Assembly (NCBI RefSeq): GCF_025290835.2
Contig: NZ_JAOCQD020000002.1
Span: forward strand, 2,170,001-2,234,000
Direction: 5' to 3'
DNA: 64,000 nucleotides
From: Aquabacterium sp. OR-4
GTDB taxonomy: Bacteria > Pseudomonadota > Gammaproteobacteria > Burkholderiales > Burkholderiaceae_C
The position numbers and the translations under genes were made by a program. The notes beneath the pieces were generated by a model that saw only the letters and a list, made by a program, of their open reading frames with translations, did not search any database and was not told the origin of the DNA. Shown here in pieces: positions 25,709 through 39,959 of the stretch (positions are counted from its first letter, which is position 1; each line of letters starts with the position of its first letter).

Positions 25709-27560
25709 TGAACATCACCCGACGACACTGGCTGGCCGACAGCCTGGCGCTGGCCACGCTGCCGGTGCTGGGTGCAGGCCCGGCGCTGGCGCAGACGTCC
25801 GCGCCCACCCACACGCCCACCCATCCGGCCCCCCCGCGCCCGGCGCGGCGCGCAGCCCCGCCGCCCAGGCCCTGCACGCGCTGTTTGCCCGCCACTGGGA
25901 CGAAACCGCCCGCCAGACGCCCGAGTGGGCCACCTTCCGCGGCGACCACCGCTTTGGTGACCGCTGGGCCGATGTGTCGCCCGCGGCCGATGCGGCGCGC
26001 CTGGCCCTCACCGCCGGCTGGCTGGCCGAGGCACGGGCCATCGCGCCCGACAGCCTGGGCGCCACCGACCGCGTGTCGCGCGCGATGTTCATCCACAACC
26101 TCGAGGCGCAGCAGCGCCTCGCCGCCTTCGAGGGCTGGCGCACGTTGTCGCTGGGCTCGCTGTCGGGCGTGCAGCAGATGCTGGCCTCGGTGCTGCTGCA
26201 GGTGCCGGTCGACACGCCGGCGCAGCGCCAGCAGCTGCTGGCCCGCCTGGCCGCCTGGCCGGCGCGGGTCGAGCAGGAAGTCGCCCGGCTGGAGCGCGGC
26301 ATCGCGCTGGGCTGGGTGTCGGCACGGCCGGTGCTCGAGCGCGTGCTTGGCCAGCTGGACGGCCAGCTGGCGCCGGCGGTGCGCCAGGGCCCGTTCTTCG
26401 AGCCCTTCAACCGCCGCACGCCGGTGCTGCCCGAGGCCGAGCGCCTGGCCTTCCAGGCCGCGGGCGAGGCCGCCATCACCGGCCAGGTGCTGCCGGTCAT
26501 GCGCCGGCTGCGCGCCTTTGTGGCCGAGCGCTACCTGCCGGCCGCGCCCGCCGGCGGCGGCCTGGCCCAGCGCCCCGGCGGCGAGGCGCTGTATGCCGAG
26601 CTGTCGCGCCAGTCCACCACCACCGCGCTCACGCCGCGCCAGATCCATGCCATGGGCCTGGCCGAGGTGGCACGGCTGCAGGCCGAGTTCAAGCCGGTGA
26701 TGGCCGCGATGGGCCTGCACGGCAGCTTTGCCGAGGCCGGCGCCGCGCTGCGCCAGCCCGAGCACTTCTACGCCAGCGCCGAGGCCATGCTGGAGGCCTA
26801 CCGCGCCGTGGCCAAGCGGCTCGACCCCGAGATGCCGCGGCTGTTTGCCGAGCTGCCGCGTGCGCCCTACGGCATCCGCCCGATGCCGGCCCACCTGGGC
26901 CCCGGCGCGGCCGACAACTACAACGGCCCGCCGGCCGATGGCAGCGCACCCGGCTGGTACAACGCCAATGTGCTGGCCTTCTCGCGCCGGCCGCGCTGGG
27001 CCCTGCCCACGCTGGTGGCCCACGAGACCGTGCCCGGCCACCACCTGCAGATCGGCCGTGCACGCGAGCTGAGCGGCCTGCCGGCCTTTCGCCGCCAGGG
27101 CAGCTACACCGCCTTCAGCGAAGGCTGGGGCCTGTATGCCGAGCGCCTGATGGACGAGGTGGGCTTCTACACCACGCCGCAAGACCGCTACGGCTTCCTG
27201 CAGGCGCAAACCTTCCGCGCCGCGCGCCTGGTGGTCGACACCGGCCTGCACGCCCTGGGCTGGAGCCGCGAGCAGGCCATTGCCTACATGGTGGAGACGG
27301 TGGGCGAAAGCCCGGTGTTCATGACCGCCGAGGTCGACCGCTACCTGTCCACCCCCGGCCAGGCCCTGGCCTACATGGTGGGCCAGCTGCACATCCTGCA
27401 GCTGCGCGATCAGGCGCGCCAGGCGCTGGGCGCCCGCTTCGACCTGCGCCGCTTCAACAACGCAGTGATCGACCAGGGCGCGCTGCCACTGCCGCTGCTG
27501 AGCACGCAGATCGCCGAGTGGACGGCCGCCGAGCTGGCGGCCCCGGCCGCACCCGGCTGA
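25709..27560 (+). CDS. DUF885 metallopeptidase-like protein, apparent frameshift after the signal peptide
   Basis: The main body (about 25830-27560) is a DUF885 protein of about 575 residues; the family resembles zinc peptidases and the motif HETVPGHHLQ, with a downstream FSEGWGLYAE, is intact. A Tat-like signal peptide (MNITRRHWL, hydrophobic core, then PALAQ) starts at 25709 in a different frame. The two frames meet at a run of seven C (25819-25825); one extra C would join them exactly. I therefore read this as one exported protein with a single-base indel. Whether the indel is real, a sequencing error or a phase-variable site cannot be told here. The end is followed 57 bases later by a convergent gene. 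Confidence 0.72.
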
Positions 27561-27616
27561 GCCGCGGCCGCGCCAGGCGACCCCGGGCTGGCGCGTTCAA
27601 CGCGCAGCCACCCCGG

Positions 27617-28156
27617 TCAGTCGGGCGCGGCGGCGCGCAGGGTGGCCAGGAGCAGCAGGGCCTGGGCGCTGTGGCCATCGCTGCCATGCACCGCCATGCC
27701 CAGGTGCAGCGGCAGCAGCGCCGCGGCGCGCCCGCCCGCGCCGCGGTAGGGGCCTTGCAGCACGGCGCGCAGCCGCGCGCACACGCCGCTGGCCGCGGCC
27801 GCATCGGCATCGGCCAGCAGCACCACAAAGCCCTGCGCGGCCACCTGGAGCACACCGTCGCTGGCCCGCACGCGGTGGCGCAGGCGCTGGCCCATGGCCT
27901 GCAGCAGGTCGGGCAGCGCGTCGTCGGCGGCGCCACTCGCGCCTTGCACCCACAGCACCGTGGCGCGCCGGGCCTGGCGGCGGCAGCGGCCCAGCTGGGC
28001 CTCCAGCGCGGTGGTGGCGGCAGCCATGTCGGCGCACACCATCACCGGCGGCAGCGGCGGGCGCAGGCCCATCGCCGGTGCGGGCGGCAGCCCATCGGCC
28101 GGGCTGGCAGGCCGGTCGGACGCCAGGCCGGGGGCACGCAGGGGCGGGTGTTTCAT
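27617..28156 (-). CDS. Degenerate GGDEF-like domain protein
   Basis: A 179-residue protein whose C-terminal 130 residues follow the layout of a GGDEF diguanylate cyclase: RVRASDGVLQVAAQGFVVLLADAD in place of the active-site hairpin, then LHLGMAVHGSDGHSAQALLLLA matching the late helix. The catalytic GGDEF is replaced by AAQGF, so cyclase activity is not expected. It may bind a nucleotide or a protein partner instead. The similarity is structural and from memory, hence moderate confidence. It starts 109 bases from, and diverges from, the ECF sigma factor, so the two could share control. Confidence 0.55.
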   Translation of the reverse strand: MKHPPLRAPGLASDRPASPADGLPPAPAMGLRPPLPPVMVCADMAAATTALEAQLGRCRRQARRATVLWVQGASGAADDALPDLLQAMGQRLRHRVRASDGVLQVAAQGFVVLLADADAAAASGVCARLRAVLQGPYRGAGGRAAALLPLHLGMAVHGSDGHSAQALLLLATLRAAAPD

Positions 28157-28265
28157 GGGGCAGTGACGGCAAAGCGGTGCTGCCCTGTTCAAACGCAGCG
28201 CGCGGCGCCAAACCGACATGCCCCGGCAAAAAAAGTCCTGCCCAGACATGTGACACTGTGTATCG

Positions 28266-28886
28266 ATGTCCGCCTGCAGCAGTACCCCACCACCGGCCGC
28301 GCCGGTGCTCTCGCCGCCGCTGGCCGAGGCCTCGCCGCCGGCCATCACCCAGCTGCTGCAGGCCGCCGGTGCCGGTGATGCGCAGGCCGCCAACCAGGTG
28401 GTGCAGCTGCTGTACCGCGAGCTGCAGCAGCTGGCGCGCGCGCGGCTGCGGCGCTCGGGCGCGATCACGCTGCTCGACACCACGGCCCTGGTGCACGAGG
28501 GCTACCTGCGCTGGCAGCGCGCCCAGGGCCTGCAGTTTGCCGACCGGCGCCACTTCTTCGCCTATGCCGCCCAGGCCATGCACAGCGTGGTGATCGACTG
28601 GGTGCGTGCGCGTGAGGCCCAGCGCCGCGGCGGCGGCGCCGAGCACATCACGCTCGACACCGCCATCCTGCACGGCGCCACCGCCCCGGCCGACGAGATC
28701 CTGCGCGTGCACGAGGCCATGGCCGAGCTGGCCGCCACCGATGCCCGCCTGGCCGCCGTGGTGCAGATGCGTTACTTCGGCGGCCTCAGCGATGCCGAGA
28801 TCGCCGAGGCGCTGGCCATCACCGAGCGCACCGTGCAGCGCGACTGGCAGAAGGCGCGGCTGCTGCTGTCGCTGGCCCTCAAGTGA
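28266..28886 (+). CDS. ECF sigma factor linked to a Ser/Thr kinase
   Basis: A 206-residue sigma factor of the ECF type that I recognise as the TIGR02999-like (Sig-70_X6) group. Region 2 has LLDTTALVHEGYLRW and HFFAYAAQAMHSVVIDWVRARE; region 4 has the helix-turn-helix SDAEIAEALAITERTVQRDW. The kinase gene overlaps its stop by 4 bases (GTGA). In Vibrio and Xanthomonas, related ECF factors are activated by threonine phosphorylation from such a kinase, so direct phospho-control is likely here. The ATG at 28266 has no clear ribosome site. No anti-sigma factor is present. Confidence 0.88.
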   Translation: MSACSSTPPPAAPVLSPPLAEASPPAITQLLQAAGAGDAQAANQVVQLLYRELQQLARARLRRSGAITLLDTTALVHEGYLRWQRAQGLQFADRRHFFAYAAQAMHSVVIDWVRAREAQRRGGGAEHITLDTAILHGATAPADEILRVHEAMAELAATDARLAAVVQMRYFGGLSDAEIAEALAITERTVQRDWQKARLLLSLALK

Positions 28887-31591
28887 GCCGCCCTGCCGAC
28901 TGGACCCGCCTGAGCCCGCTGCTCGACGAGCTGCTGGATCTGGACGAGGCCGCGCGCCACGCCCGCCTGGCCGCGCTGCAGGCCGAGGATGCGGCGCTGG
29001 CCGCGCAGCTGGCCGAGCTGCTGCAGCGCGACGCCGCGCTCAGCCAGGCCGGCTTTCTGGGCGCCCCGGCGGTGCCGGGGCTGGCCGCGCTGCAGGCCAT
29101 GTCGGGCGCCGGTGTGGCGGCACCGGCGGCCGGCGAGGCGGTGGGCCCCTACACGCTGGAGCGCCTGCTGGGCGAAGGCGGCATGGGCAGCGTGTGGCTG
29201 GCGCGGCGCAGCGACGGGCGCTACGAAGGCCAGGTGGCGATCAAGTTCCTGCGTGCCGAGCTGCTGGGCCTGGGCGGCAGCACGGCCCCGGGCCAGGCCG
29301 AGCGCTTTGCGCGCGAAGGCGCGATCCTGGCGCGGCTGGCGCATCCGCACATCGCCCGCCTGCTCGACGCCGGCGTGGCGCGCGACGGTGCCCTGCCCTA
29401 CCTGGTGCTCGAGCACGTGGCCGGCGTGCCGATCGACCGCTGGTGCCACGCGCACCAGCTGGCGCCCCGCGCCCGCGTGCAGCTGCTGCTGGGGGTGATC
29501 GACGCCGTGGCCCATGCCCACAACCGGCTGATCCTGCACCGCGACCTGAAGCCCTCGAACATCCTGGTCACGCCCGAGGGCCGCGCGCTGCTGCTCGACT
29601 TCGGCATCGCCAAGCTGCTTGAGGGCGGCAGCGACGCCACCGAGCTGACCCAGCGCGCCGGCAGCGCCTACACCCCGCACTGCGCGGCGCCCGAGCAGCT
29701 GCAGGGCGGCGAGGTGACCACCGCCACCGACGTGTATGCGCTGGGCGTGCTGCTGTACGGCCTGCTGGGCGGCGGCCACCCGACCACGCCGCGCGAGGCC
29801 GCGCCGCTGGAGCGCCTGCGCACCGTGCTCGAGGTGCAGCCGCCACGCCTGTCGGACGCGGTGCGCGCCCAGGGCGGGCCCGATGCACCGCGCCGCGCAC
29901 GGGCACTGCGCGGCGACCTCGACACCATCGTCGCGCGCGCGCTGAAAAAAGCCCCGGCCGAGCGTTATGCCAACGCCGCGGCGCTGGCCGACGACCTGCG
30001 GCGCTGGCTGGCCCATGCCCCGATCACCGCCCGCCCCGACAGCCGGCTGTACCTGGCCGGGCGCTTCGTGCGCCGCCACCGGCTGGCCGTGGCCGCCGGC
30101 AGCGCGGCCACGCTGGTGCTGGCCGCGGCCGTTGGCAATGCCTTGCTGGAAGGCCGCGAGGCGCGCCGCCAGCGCGACCAGGCCGAGGGCCTGATCGAGT
30201 TCATGCTCGGCGACCTGCGGCGCAAGCTGCAGCCGGTGGGCCGGCTCGACGTGCTGGATGCGGTGGGCGCACGCGTGCTGGCGCACTACGCCGCCGACCC
30301 CGCCCAGCGCCTGGACGCCGACGCGCTGGGCCGGCGTGCCCGCGCGCTGCACCTGATCGGCGAGCTGGCCGAAAAGCGCGGCCAGCTCGACGACGCCGCC
30401 CAGGGCTTTGCCGAGGCCGCCCGCGCCACCGGCCTGCTGCTGGCCCGCAGCCCGCGCGATGGCCAGCGCATCTTCGACCATTCGCAAAGCGTGTACTGGC
30501 TGGGCTACATCGCGCGGCGCCGCGGCCTGCTGGCCGATACCGAGGCGCAATTCCAGCGCTACCGCGAGCTGGCCGAGCAGCTGGTGGCGATCAACCCGGC
30601 GCAACGCGAATGGCAGCTCGAACGCGGCTATGCCCAGGCCAACCTGGGCATCGTGCAGCTCGAGACGGGCCGCCCGCGCGAGGCGCTCGGCGCCCTTCAG
30701 CAGGCGCTGGCGGTGCACCAGGCCGATGCCACCCGACACCCCGACTCGGAAGGCGAGGTGGCCAATGTGCTGGGCTGGATCGCCCAGGCCCACCAGCTGC
30801 TGGGCGAGCACGACGCCGCGCGCCGCGCACTGGGCGGCAAGGTTGCCGCGCTGCAGCGCCTGCCCGGCAGCGCGCGCCAGGCCCCGGTGCAGCAGCAGCT
30901 GGCACTGGCCTCGCGCGAGCTGGGCGTGCTGGCGCTGCTGGACGGCGCCAGCGGCTTCGACCAGGCCGCCACCGCGCTGGCCCGCGCGCTGCAGGGCAGC
31001 CAGGCCCTGGTGGCGCTGGACAGCGCCAACCTCGACTGGCTGGCCCAGCTGCTGCTGGTGCGCCTGGATCTGGCCGAACTGGCCCAGGCCCGCGGCGATG
31101 CCGCCACCGGGCGCGCCGAGCTGGCCCTGGCCCGCCCGGCGCTCGAGCGCCTGCTGCAGGCCGGCAGCGGCAAGCTGTACTGGCAGGTCGATCTGCAGGG
31201 CAGCTACCTGCGCCAGGCGCTGCCGCTGGGCCTGGCCAGCCCCGACGCGCTGAGCGGCTATCTGGCCCGGCTGGCCGAGCGCGAGGCCGGCGGCGTGCGG
31301 CTGGATGCGCTGCAGCAGCGCGTGGCCGCCGAGCTGGCCCTGCGCCTGGGCGACCACCTGGCCGCCCGCGGCCAGCACGGGCAGGCCACGGCACACTGGC
31401 AGGCTGCCGCCGGGCGACTGGCCAGCGCCGAGCCGCGGCGTGACTTTCGCGGCATTTGCGTGCGGGCCATGGCCTTGCACGCGCTGGGGCAGCTACAGCC
31501 GGCGCAGGCGCTGGCCGATAGCGTCGAGGCATCGGCCTTCCGGCACCCGATGTGCGCCGATCTGCGCCGGCGCCTTGCTGCCGCTCACTGA
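28883..31591 (+). CDS. Transmembrane Ser/Thr protein kinase with TPR-like C-terminal region
   Basis: A 902-residue receptor-type kinase. An N-terminal 85-residue Leu/Ala-rich helical head precedes the kinase domain (about 88-365), which has the loop LLGEGGMGSVWLA, catalytic Lys in VAIKFL, HRDLKPSN near residue 219 and DFGIAKL near 239; it looks active. A membrane helix (about 398-420, LAVAAGSAATLVLAAAVGNALL) follows. The remaining 480 residues are Ala/Leu-rich helices with TPR-like spacing and would face the periplasm as a sensor. The GTG start overlaps the sigma-factor stop. I infer that it phosphorylates the sigma factor. Confidence 0.9.
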   Translation: MSRPADWTRLSPLLDELLDLDEAARHARLAALQAEDAALAAQLAELLQRDAALSQAGFLGAPAVPGLAALQAMSGAGVAAPAAGEAVGPYTLERLLGEGGMGSVWLARRSDGRYEGQVAIKFLRAELLGLGGSTAPGQAERFAREGAILARLAHPHIARLLDAGVARDGALPYLVLEHVAGVPIDRWCHAHQLAPRARVQLLLGVIDAVAHAHNRLILHRDLKPSNILVTPEGRALLLDFGIAKLLEGGSDATELTQRAGSAYTPHCAAPEQLQGGEVTTATDVYALGVLLYGLLGGGHPTTPREAAPLERLRTVLEVQPPRLSDAVRAQGGPDAPRRARALRGDLDTIVARALKKAPAERYANAAALADDLRRWLAHAPITARPDSRLYLAGRFVRRHRLAVAAGSAATLVLAAAVGNALLEGREARRQRDQAEGLIEFMLGDLRRKLQPVGRLDVLDAVGARVLAHYAADPAQRLDADALGRRARALHLIGELAEKRGQLDDAAQGFAEAARATGLLLARSPRDGQRIFDHSQSVYWLGYIARRRGLLADTEAQFQRYRELAEQLVAINPAQREWQLERGYAQANLGIVQLETGRPREALGALQQALAVHQADATRHPDSEGEVANVLGWIAQAHQLLGEHDAARRALGGKVAALQRLPGSARQAPVQQQLALASRELGVLALLDGASGFDQAATALARALQGSQALVALDSANLDWLAQLLLVRLDLAELAQARGDAATGRAELALARPALERLLQAGSGKLYWQVDLQGSYLRQALPLGLASPDALSGYLARLAEREAGGVRLDALQQRVAAELALRLGDHLAARGQHGQATAHWQAAAGRLASAEPRRDFRGICVRAMALHALGQLQPAQALADSVEASAFRHPMCADLRRRLAAAH

Positions 31592-31606
31592 GCCTCCACG
31601 CCTGCC

Positions 31607-31981
31607 ATGCCTCACCCCCCCGCCAGCATCCTCACCGTGAACGTCAGCGTCGTTGATGGCCAGGTGATCGTGAACCCTGAAACGCTGCCCGTCACCGACG
31701 GCCCGCACACGCTCGAGTTCAGGCTGCAGACCCTGGGCTACAGCTTTCCCACGCTGGGCGCCATCGTCATCGAGGGCGGGCACAAGAGCCAGTTTCCGCA
31801 GGCGCCGGTGTGGGTGAACGCCCAGACCGTGACCCTGTTCGACCGCAACGCCAACCGCCAGCCGCGCAGCTACAGCTACCGCGTGGCGGTGCTCGATGCG
31901 CTGGGCCGCCGCCGCTGCACCGACCCGACCATCACCAACGAAGGCCGGCCGGTGCGCCTGGCCAGCGACGCCCACGCCTGA
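31607..31981 (+). CDS. Small conserved protein in the sigma factor/kinase operon (possible DP-EP family)
   Basis: A 124-residue protein with no signal peptide or membrane helix, predicted mostly beta. Recognisable stretches are ILTVNVSVVDGQVIVNPE, a central LQTLGYSFPTLGAIVIEGG and the end block RCTDPTITNEGRP. The size and the DPTITNE block recall the DP-EP family (PF08985), but that is a weak memory match. It begins 15 bases after the kinase stop and ends 2 bases before a terminator T-run of the opposite operon, so it belongs to the sigma/kinase transcript. It could be the effector or a ligand-binding accessory of the kinase. Confidence 0.6.
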   Translation: MPHPPASILTVNVSVVDGQVIVNPETLPVTDGPHTLEFRLQTLGYSFPTLGAIVIEGGHKSQFPQAPVWVNAQTVTLFDRNANRQPRSYSYRVAVLDALGRRRCTDPTITNEGRPVRLASDAHA

Positions 31982-31982
31982 C

Positions 31983-32017
31983 AAAAAAAGCCGCCGGCGC
32001 GCAGTGCGCGCGGCGGC
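31983..32017 (-). terminator. Rho-independent terminator of the glp ABC operon
   Basis: Read on the minus strand, GCCGCCGCGCGC, loop ACT, GCGCGCCGGCGGC (one bulged base) is followed directly by seven T. It lies 58 bases after the glpV stop and ends the glpDSTPQUV transcript. It faces the small gene ending at 31981. Confidence 0.85.
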
Positions 32018-32075
32018 GGCCAACTCCTGGAGCGGGCCGGCCTCAGCCGGCCCGAGAGACATCGGGCGTGGACGA

Positions 32076-33806
<1,731 letters not shown>

Positions 33807-33871
33807 GTCTCTCTCTCCTCGTTGGGGTATCGAACTCAACAGCTTCCCCGCGTTGCAGTGAAGGATCACCA

Positions 33872-33895
33872 CGGCCCCGGGGAAGCACCGGGCCG
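33872..33895 (-). other. Intercistronic hairpin between glpU and glpV
   Basis: CGGCCC and GGGCCG form a 6-bp GC stem around a 12-base loop in the 108-base gap ahead of glpV. Such hairpins often protect or separate the binding-protein mRNA. The evidence is only the dyad and its position. Confidence 0.3.
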
Positions 33896-33914
33896 GATCC
33901 TCGGGTAGATCAGT

Positions 33915-34223
33915 TCATCCCTTGCGCATCACCAGGCCCAGCACCAGCATGCTCAGCACCAGGCTGATCCACACGCTGGGCTCGCTGTCGAGCGAGAACC
34001 ATTCGGCCAGCTTGCCGGCCAGGCCCACGAAGCCCAGGTTGATGTAGGCCGCCGTGAGCAGGCCGATGAACAGGCGGTCGCCACGCGTGGTGGCGATCGG
34101 CAGCCAGCCCTTGCGCATCACCGTGGGCGATTTCACCTGCCACACGGTCATGCCCAGCAGCATCAGCGCAATGCAGCAGAAGAACACTGCCACCGGCGTT
34201 GTCCAAACCATCCAGTCGAACAT
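33915..34223 (-). CDS. glpU: Small membrane protein GlpU (DUF2160)
   Basis: A 102-residue inner-membrane protein of the DUF2160 family with two or three hydrophobic helices: VAVFFCCIALMLLGMTVW, LFIGLLTAAYINLGFVGL and a C-terminal ISLVLSMLVLGLVM. In Rhizobium-type glycerol operons the equivalent gene, glpU, lies between the permeases and the binding protein; its exact role is not known. It starts 12 bases after the glpQ stop. Confidence 0.88.
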   Translation of the reverse strand: MFDWMVWTTPVAVFFCCIALMLLGMTVWQVKSPTVMRKGWLPIATTRGDRLFIGLLTAAYINLGFVGLAGKLAEWFSLDSEPSVWISLVLSMLVLGLVMRKG

Positions 34224-34235
34224 CTCAGCGACTCC

Positions 34236-35040
34236 TCAAACCCGTCCCATCGCGAAACCCTTCGCGATGTAGTGCCGCACGAACCAGATCACGATGGCGC
34301 CGGGCACGATGGTCAGCGTGCCGGCCGCCGCCAGCGTGGCCCAGTCCATGCCGCTGGCGCTGACGGTGCGTGTCATCGTGGCCACGATGGGCTTGGCGTT
34401 GACGCTGGTGAGGGTGCGCGCCAGCAGCAGCTCGACCCAGCTGAACATGAAGCAGAAGAACGCCGCCACGCCGATGCCGGCCTTGATCAGCGGAATGAAC
34501 ACGGTGAGAAAGAAGCGCGGGAAGCTGTAGCCGTCGATGTAGGCGGTTTCGTCGATCTCGCGCGGGATGCCGCTCATGAAGCCTTCCAGGATCCACACCG
34601 CCAGCGGCACGTTGAACAGCAGGTGCGCCAGCGCCACCGCGATGTGCGTGTCCATCAGCCCCACCGTGGTGTAGAGCTGGAAGAAGGGCAGCAGAAACAC
34701 CGCCGGCGGCGTCATGCGGTTGGTCAGCAGCCAGAAGAACACATGCTTGTCGCCCAGAAAGCTGTAGCGGCTGAAGGCATAGGCCGCCGGCAGCGCCACG
34801 GTGAGCGAGATCACCGTGTTGATGGCCACATAGATCAGGCTGTTGATGTAGCCCGAGTACCAGCTGGGGTCGGTGAAGATCAGCTTGTAGTTGGCCCAGG
34901 TGAAGTGCTGCGGAAGCAGCGAGAAGCTGGCCACGATCTCCTCGTTGGTCTTGAAGCTCATGTTCACCATCCAGTAGATGGGCAGCACGGCGAACACGAG
35001 GTACAGCGCCAGCACCAGGCTGCGCAGCGGCGAGCGGCTG

Positions 35041-35048
<8 letters not shown>
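34236..35048 (-). CDS. glpQ: Glycerol ABC transporter permease GlpQ
   Basis: A 270-residue inner-membrane permease with six hydrophobic helices of the MalG-like type. The cytoplasmic EAA-like loop that meets the ATPases, EGFMSGIPREIDETAYIDG, lies near residue 155. It would pair with GlpP to form the glycerol channel. Its start overlaps the glpP stop by 8 bases, so the two are probably made in equal amounts. Confidence 0.9.
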
Positions 35049-37013
<1,965 letters not shown>

Positions 37014-37014
37014 G

Positions 37015-38090
<1,076 letters not shown>

Positions 38091-38100
<10 letters not shown>

Positions 38101-39722
38101 GAAGTCTCCTGGCGCGGGGCCGGTGCGGGTTGGGTTGGGGTTGACGGGTGGTTCAGCGCCCACCATTGCGCCACCGCCTCACGCTGCGGCGCACTCAGGT
38201 GCAACCCGAGCTTGCTGCGGCGCCACAGCACGTCGTCGGCGCAGCGCGCCCACTCGTGCGCGTGCAGGTAGCGCAGCTCGCATTCGAAGAGGCCGGGCGC
38301 CACCTCGGCGCCCGGCGCAGCGCCATCGGCCAGCAGCAGGCTCACGCGGCTGCCATAGGCGCGTGCCCAACGTGCACGCACCGCGGCCGGCAGCTGCGGG
38401 TGGCGCTGCGCCAGCGCGGCGATGAAGCGGGCGATGTCGGCATCGGGGCGCTGCGCGGCGCCGATCCAGGCGCTCAGGTCGCCGCCGGGCAGCAGGGCCT
38501 GGCGGGTCCAGGCACGCTGGCTGCCGGCGGGGCCGCCCAGGCGGCGCACCAGCTCGTCGGCGGCTTCTTCGGCCAGCTTGCGGAAGGTGGTGATCTTGCC
38601 GCCCCACACGGTGAGCAGCGGCGCGCTGCCACCCGCGGCCTCGCCGTCAAATTCCAGCAGGTAGTCGCGCGTGACGGCCGCGGCATCGCCCGAGTCGTCG
38701 TCGAGCAGCGGGCGCACGCCGGCATAGCTCCACACCACATCGGCCGGGCGCACGGGCTTGGCGAAGTAGCGGCTGGCCTGCTCGCACAGGTAGGCGGTCT
38801 CGTCGCCATCGATCTGCGCGCTGCCGGGGTCGCCCTGGATCTCGACATCGGTGGTGCCGATCAGCGTGAACGCGCCCTCGTAGGGAATGGCGAAGATGAT
38901 GCGCCGGTCGGGGTTCTGGAAGATGTAGGCATGGTCGTGCTCGAACATCTTCGGCACCACGATGTGGCTGCCCTTGACCAGGCGCAGCGAGCGCGCGCTG
39001 GCCTGGCGCGCGCGGTCACGCAGAAACTCGCCGGCCCAGGGCCCGGCGGCATTGACCAGCGCACGCGCCTGCACCTGCTGCGGCGCAGCGCCCTCGGGCT
39101 GCAGCGTGGCCTGCCAGCCGCTGCCCTGGCGCTGGGCCGCCAGCACCGTGCAGCGGGTCAGCACCGTGGCGCCGCGGGCCTGGGCATCGAGCGCGTTCAG
39201 CACCACCAGGCGGGCATCGTCGACCCAGCCGTCGCTGTAGACGAAGCCGCGCTGGAAGCCGGGCTTCAGCGGCGTACCGGTCGGGTGCTGGCGCAGGTTC
39301 ACCGTGCTGCTGCCGGGCAACCATTCGCGGCGGGCCAGGTGGTCGTAGAGAAACAGGCCGGCGCGGATCATCCACACCGGCCGCATCGAGGGGTCGTGCG
39401 GCATCACGAAGCGCAGCGGCCACATGATGTGCGGCGCGCTCTTGAGCAGCAGCTCGCGCTCGGCCAGCGCCTTGCGCACCAGGTTGAACTCGTAGTACTC
39501 GAGGTAGCGCAGACCGCCGTGGATCAGCTTGGTGCTCGACGACGAGGTGTGGCGCGCCAGATCGTCGCGCTCGGCCAGCAGCACCTTCAGGCCGCGGCCG
39601 GCGAGATCGCGTGCGATGCCGGCGCCATTGATGCCGCCGCCCACCACCAGCACGTCACACGACGTGGGCAGCGCGGCAGCAGTCGACACCGGCGCGGCGG
39701 CGCCGGCCTGGGGCTCGGTCAA
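38091..39722 (-). CDS. glpD: Glycerol-3-phosphate dehydrogenase GlpD
   Basis: A 543-residue FAD enzyme that oxidises glycerol-3-phosphate to dihydroxyacetone phosphate at the inner membrane and feeds electrons to quinone. The FAD-binding fingerprint DVLVVGGGINGAGIARDLAG is near residue 18; STKLIHGGLRYLEYYEF and IGTTDVEIQGDP are family blocks. The start is TTG at 39722, chosen because GAGGAG lies 6 bases upstream; the reading from 40997 runs through the glpR gene and is not credible. It is the first gene of glpD-S-T-P-Q-U-V, 237 bases from the divergent glpR, behind a promoter with GlpR-like boxes. Confidence 0.92.
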
Positions 39723-39815
39723 TCGGGTCTCCTCGGGTCCGGCCGCGGCGGGGTGGGCGGCCTGGAGAAGGCGCTGCCTGGCGGCGGATGTGATGTTCGG
39801 TTGAACGCAAACGCG

Positions 39816-39833
39816 TGTTCGTTTGTGTTCGTT
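39816..39833 (-). promoter_or_regulatory. GlpR-like operator: two TGTTCGTT boxes 10 bp apart
   Basis: TGTTCGTT occurs at 39816-39823 and again at 39826-39833, one helical turn apart, with a looser TGTTCGGTT at 39794-39802. Such TTCG-type direct repeats are the pattern known for GlpR (DeoR family) operators in pseudomonads. They lie 9-26 bases downstream of the predicted -10 box of glpD, where a bound repressor would block transcription. I infer glycerol-3-phosphate as inducer from the family. Confidence 0.65.
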
Positions 39834-39841
39834 CCTTTTCT

Positions 39842-39870
39842 TTTTTAGCCGATTGCATGATCGAATGCAA
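39842..39870 (-). promoter_or_regulatory. Predicted sigma-70 promoter of the glpD operon
   Basis: On the minus strand a -35 TTGCAT (39870-39865) and a -10 TAAAAA (39847-39842) are separated by 17 bases. The -35 lies in a perfect dyad TTGCAT-N6-ATGCAA (39853-39870). The stretch is strikingly AT-rich for this genome. Confidence 0.6.
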
Positions 39871-39959
39871 GCGGGTTCACCCCGGGAGAACCCGATGCGA
39901 ACATGGCTTACCCTTCGCCGCGCCCTTGCTGCCCACCCTGCGCCAATCCGCCCGACCCC

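Noticed and set aside
28772..31480. Reverse ORF of 902 codons
   Set aside because: Antisense to the Ser/Thr kinase, whose catalytic motifs are all intact.
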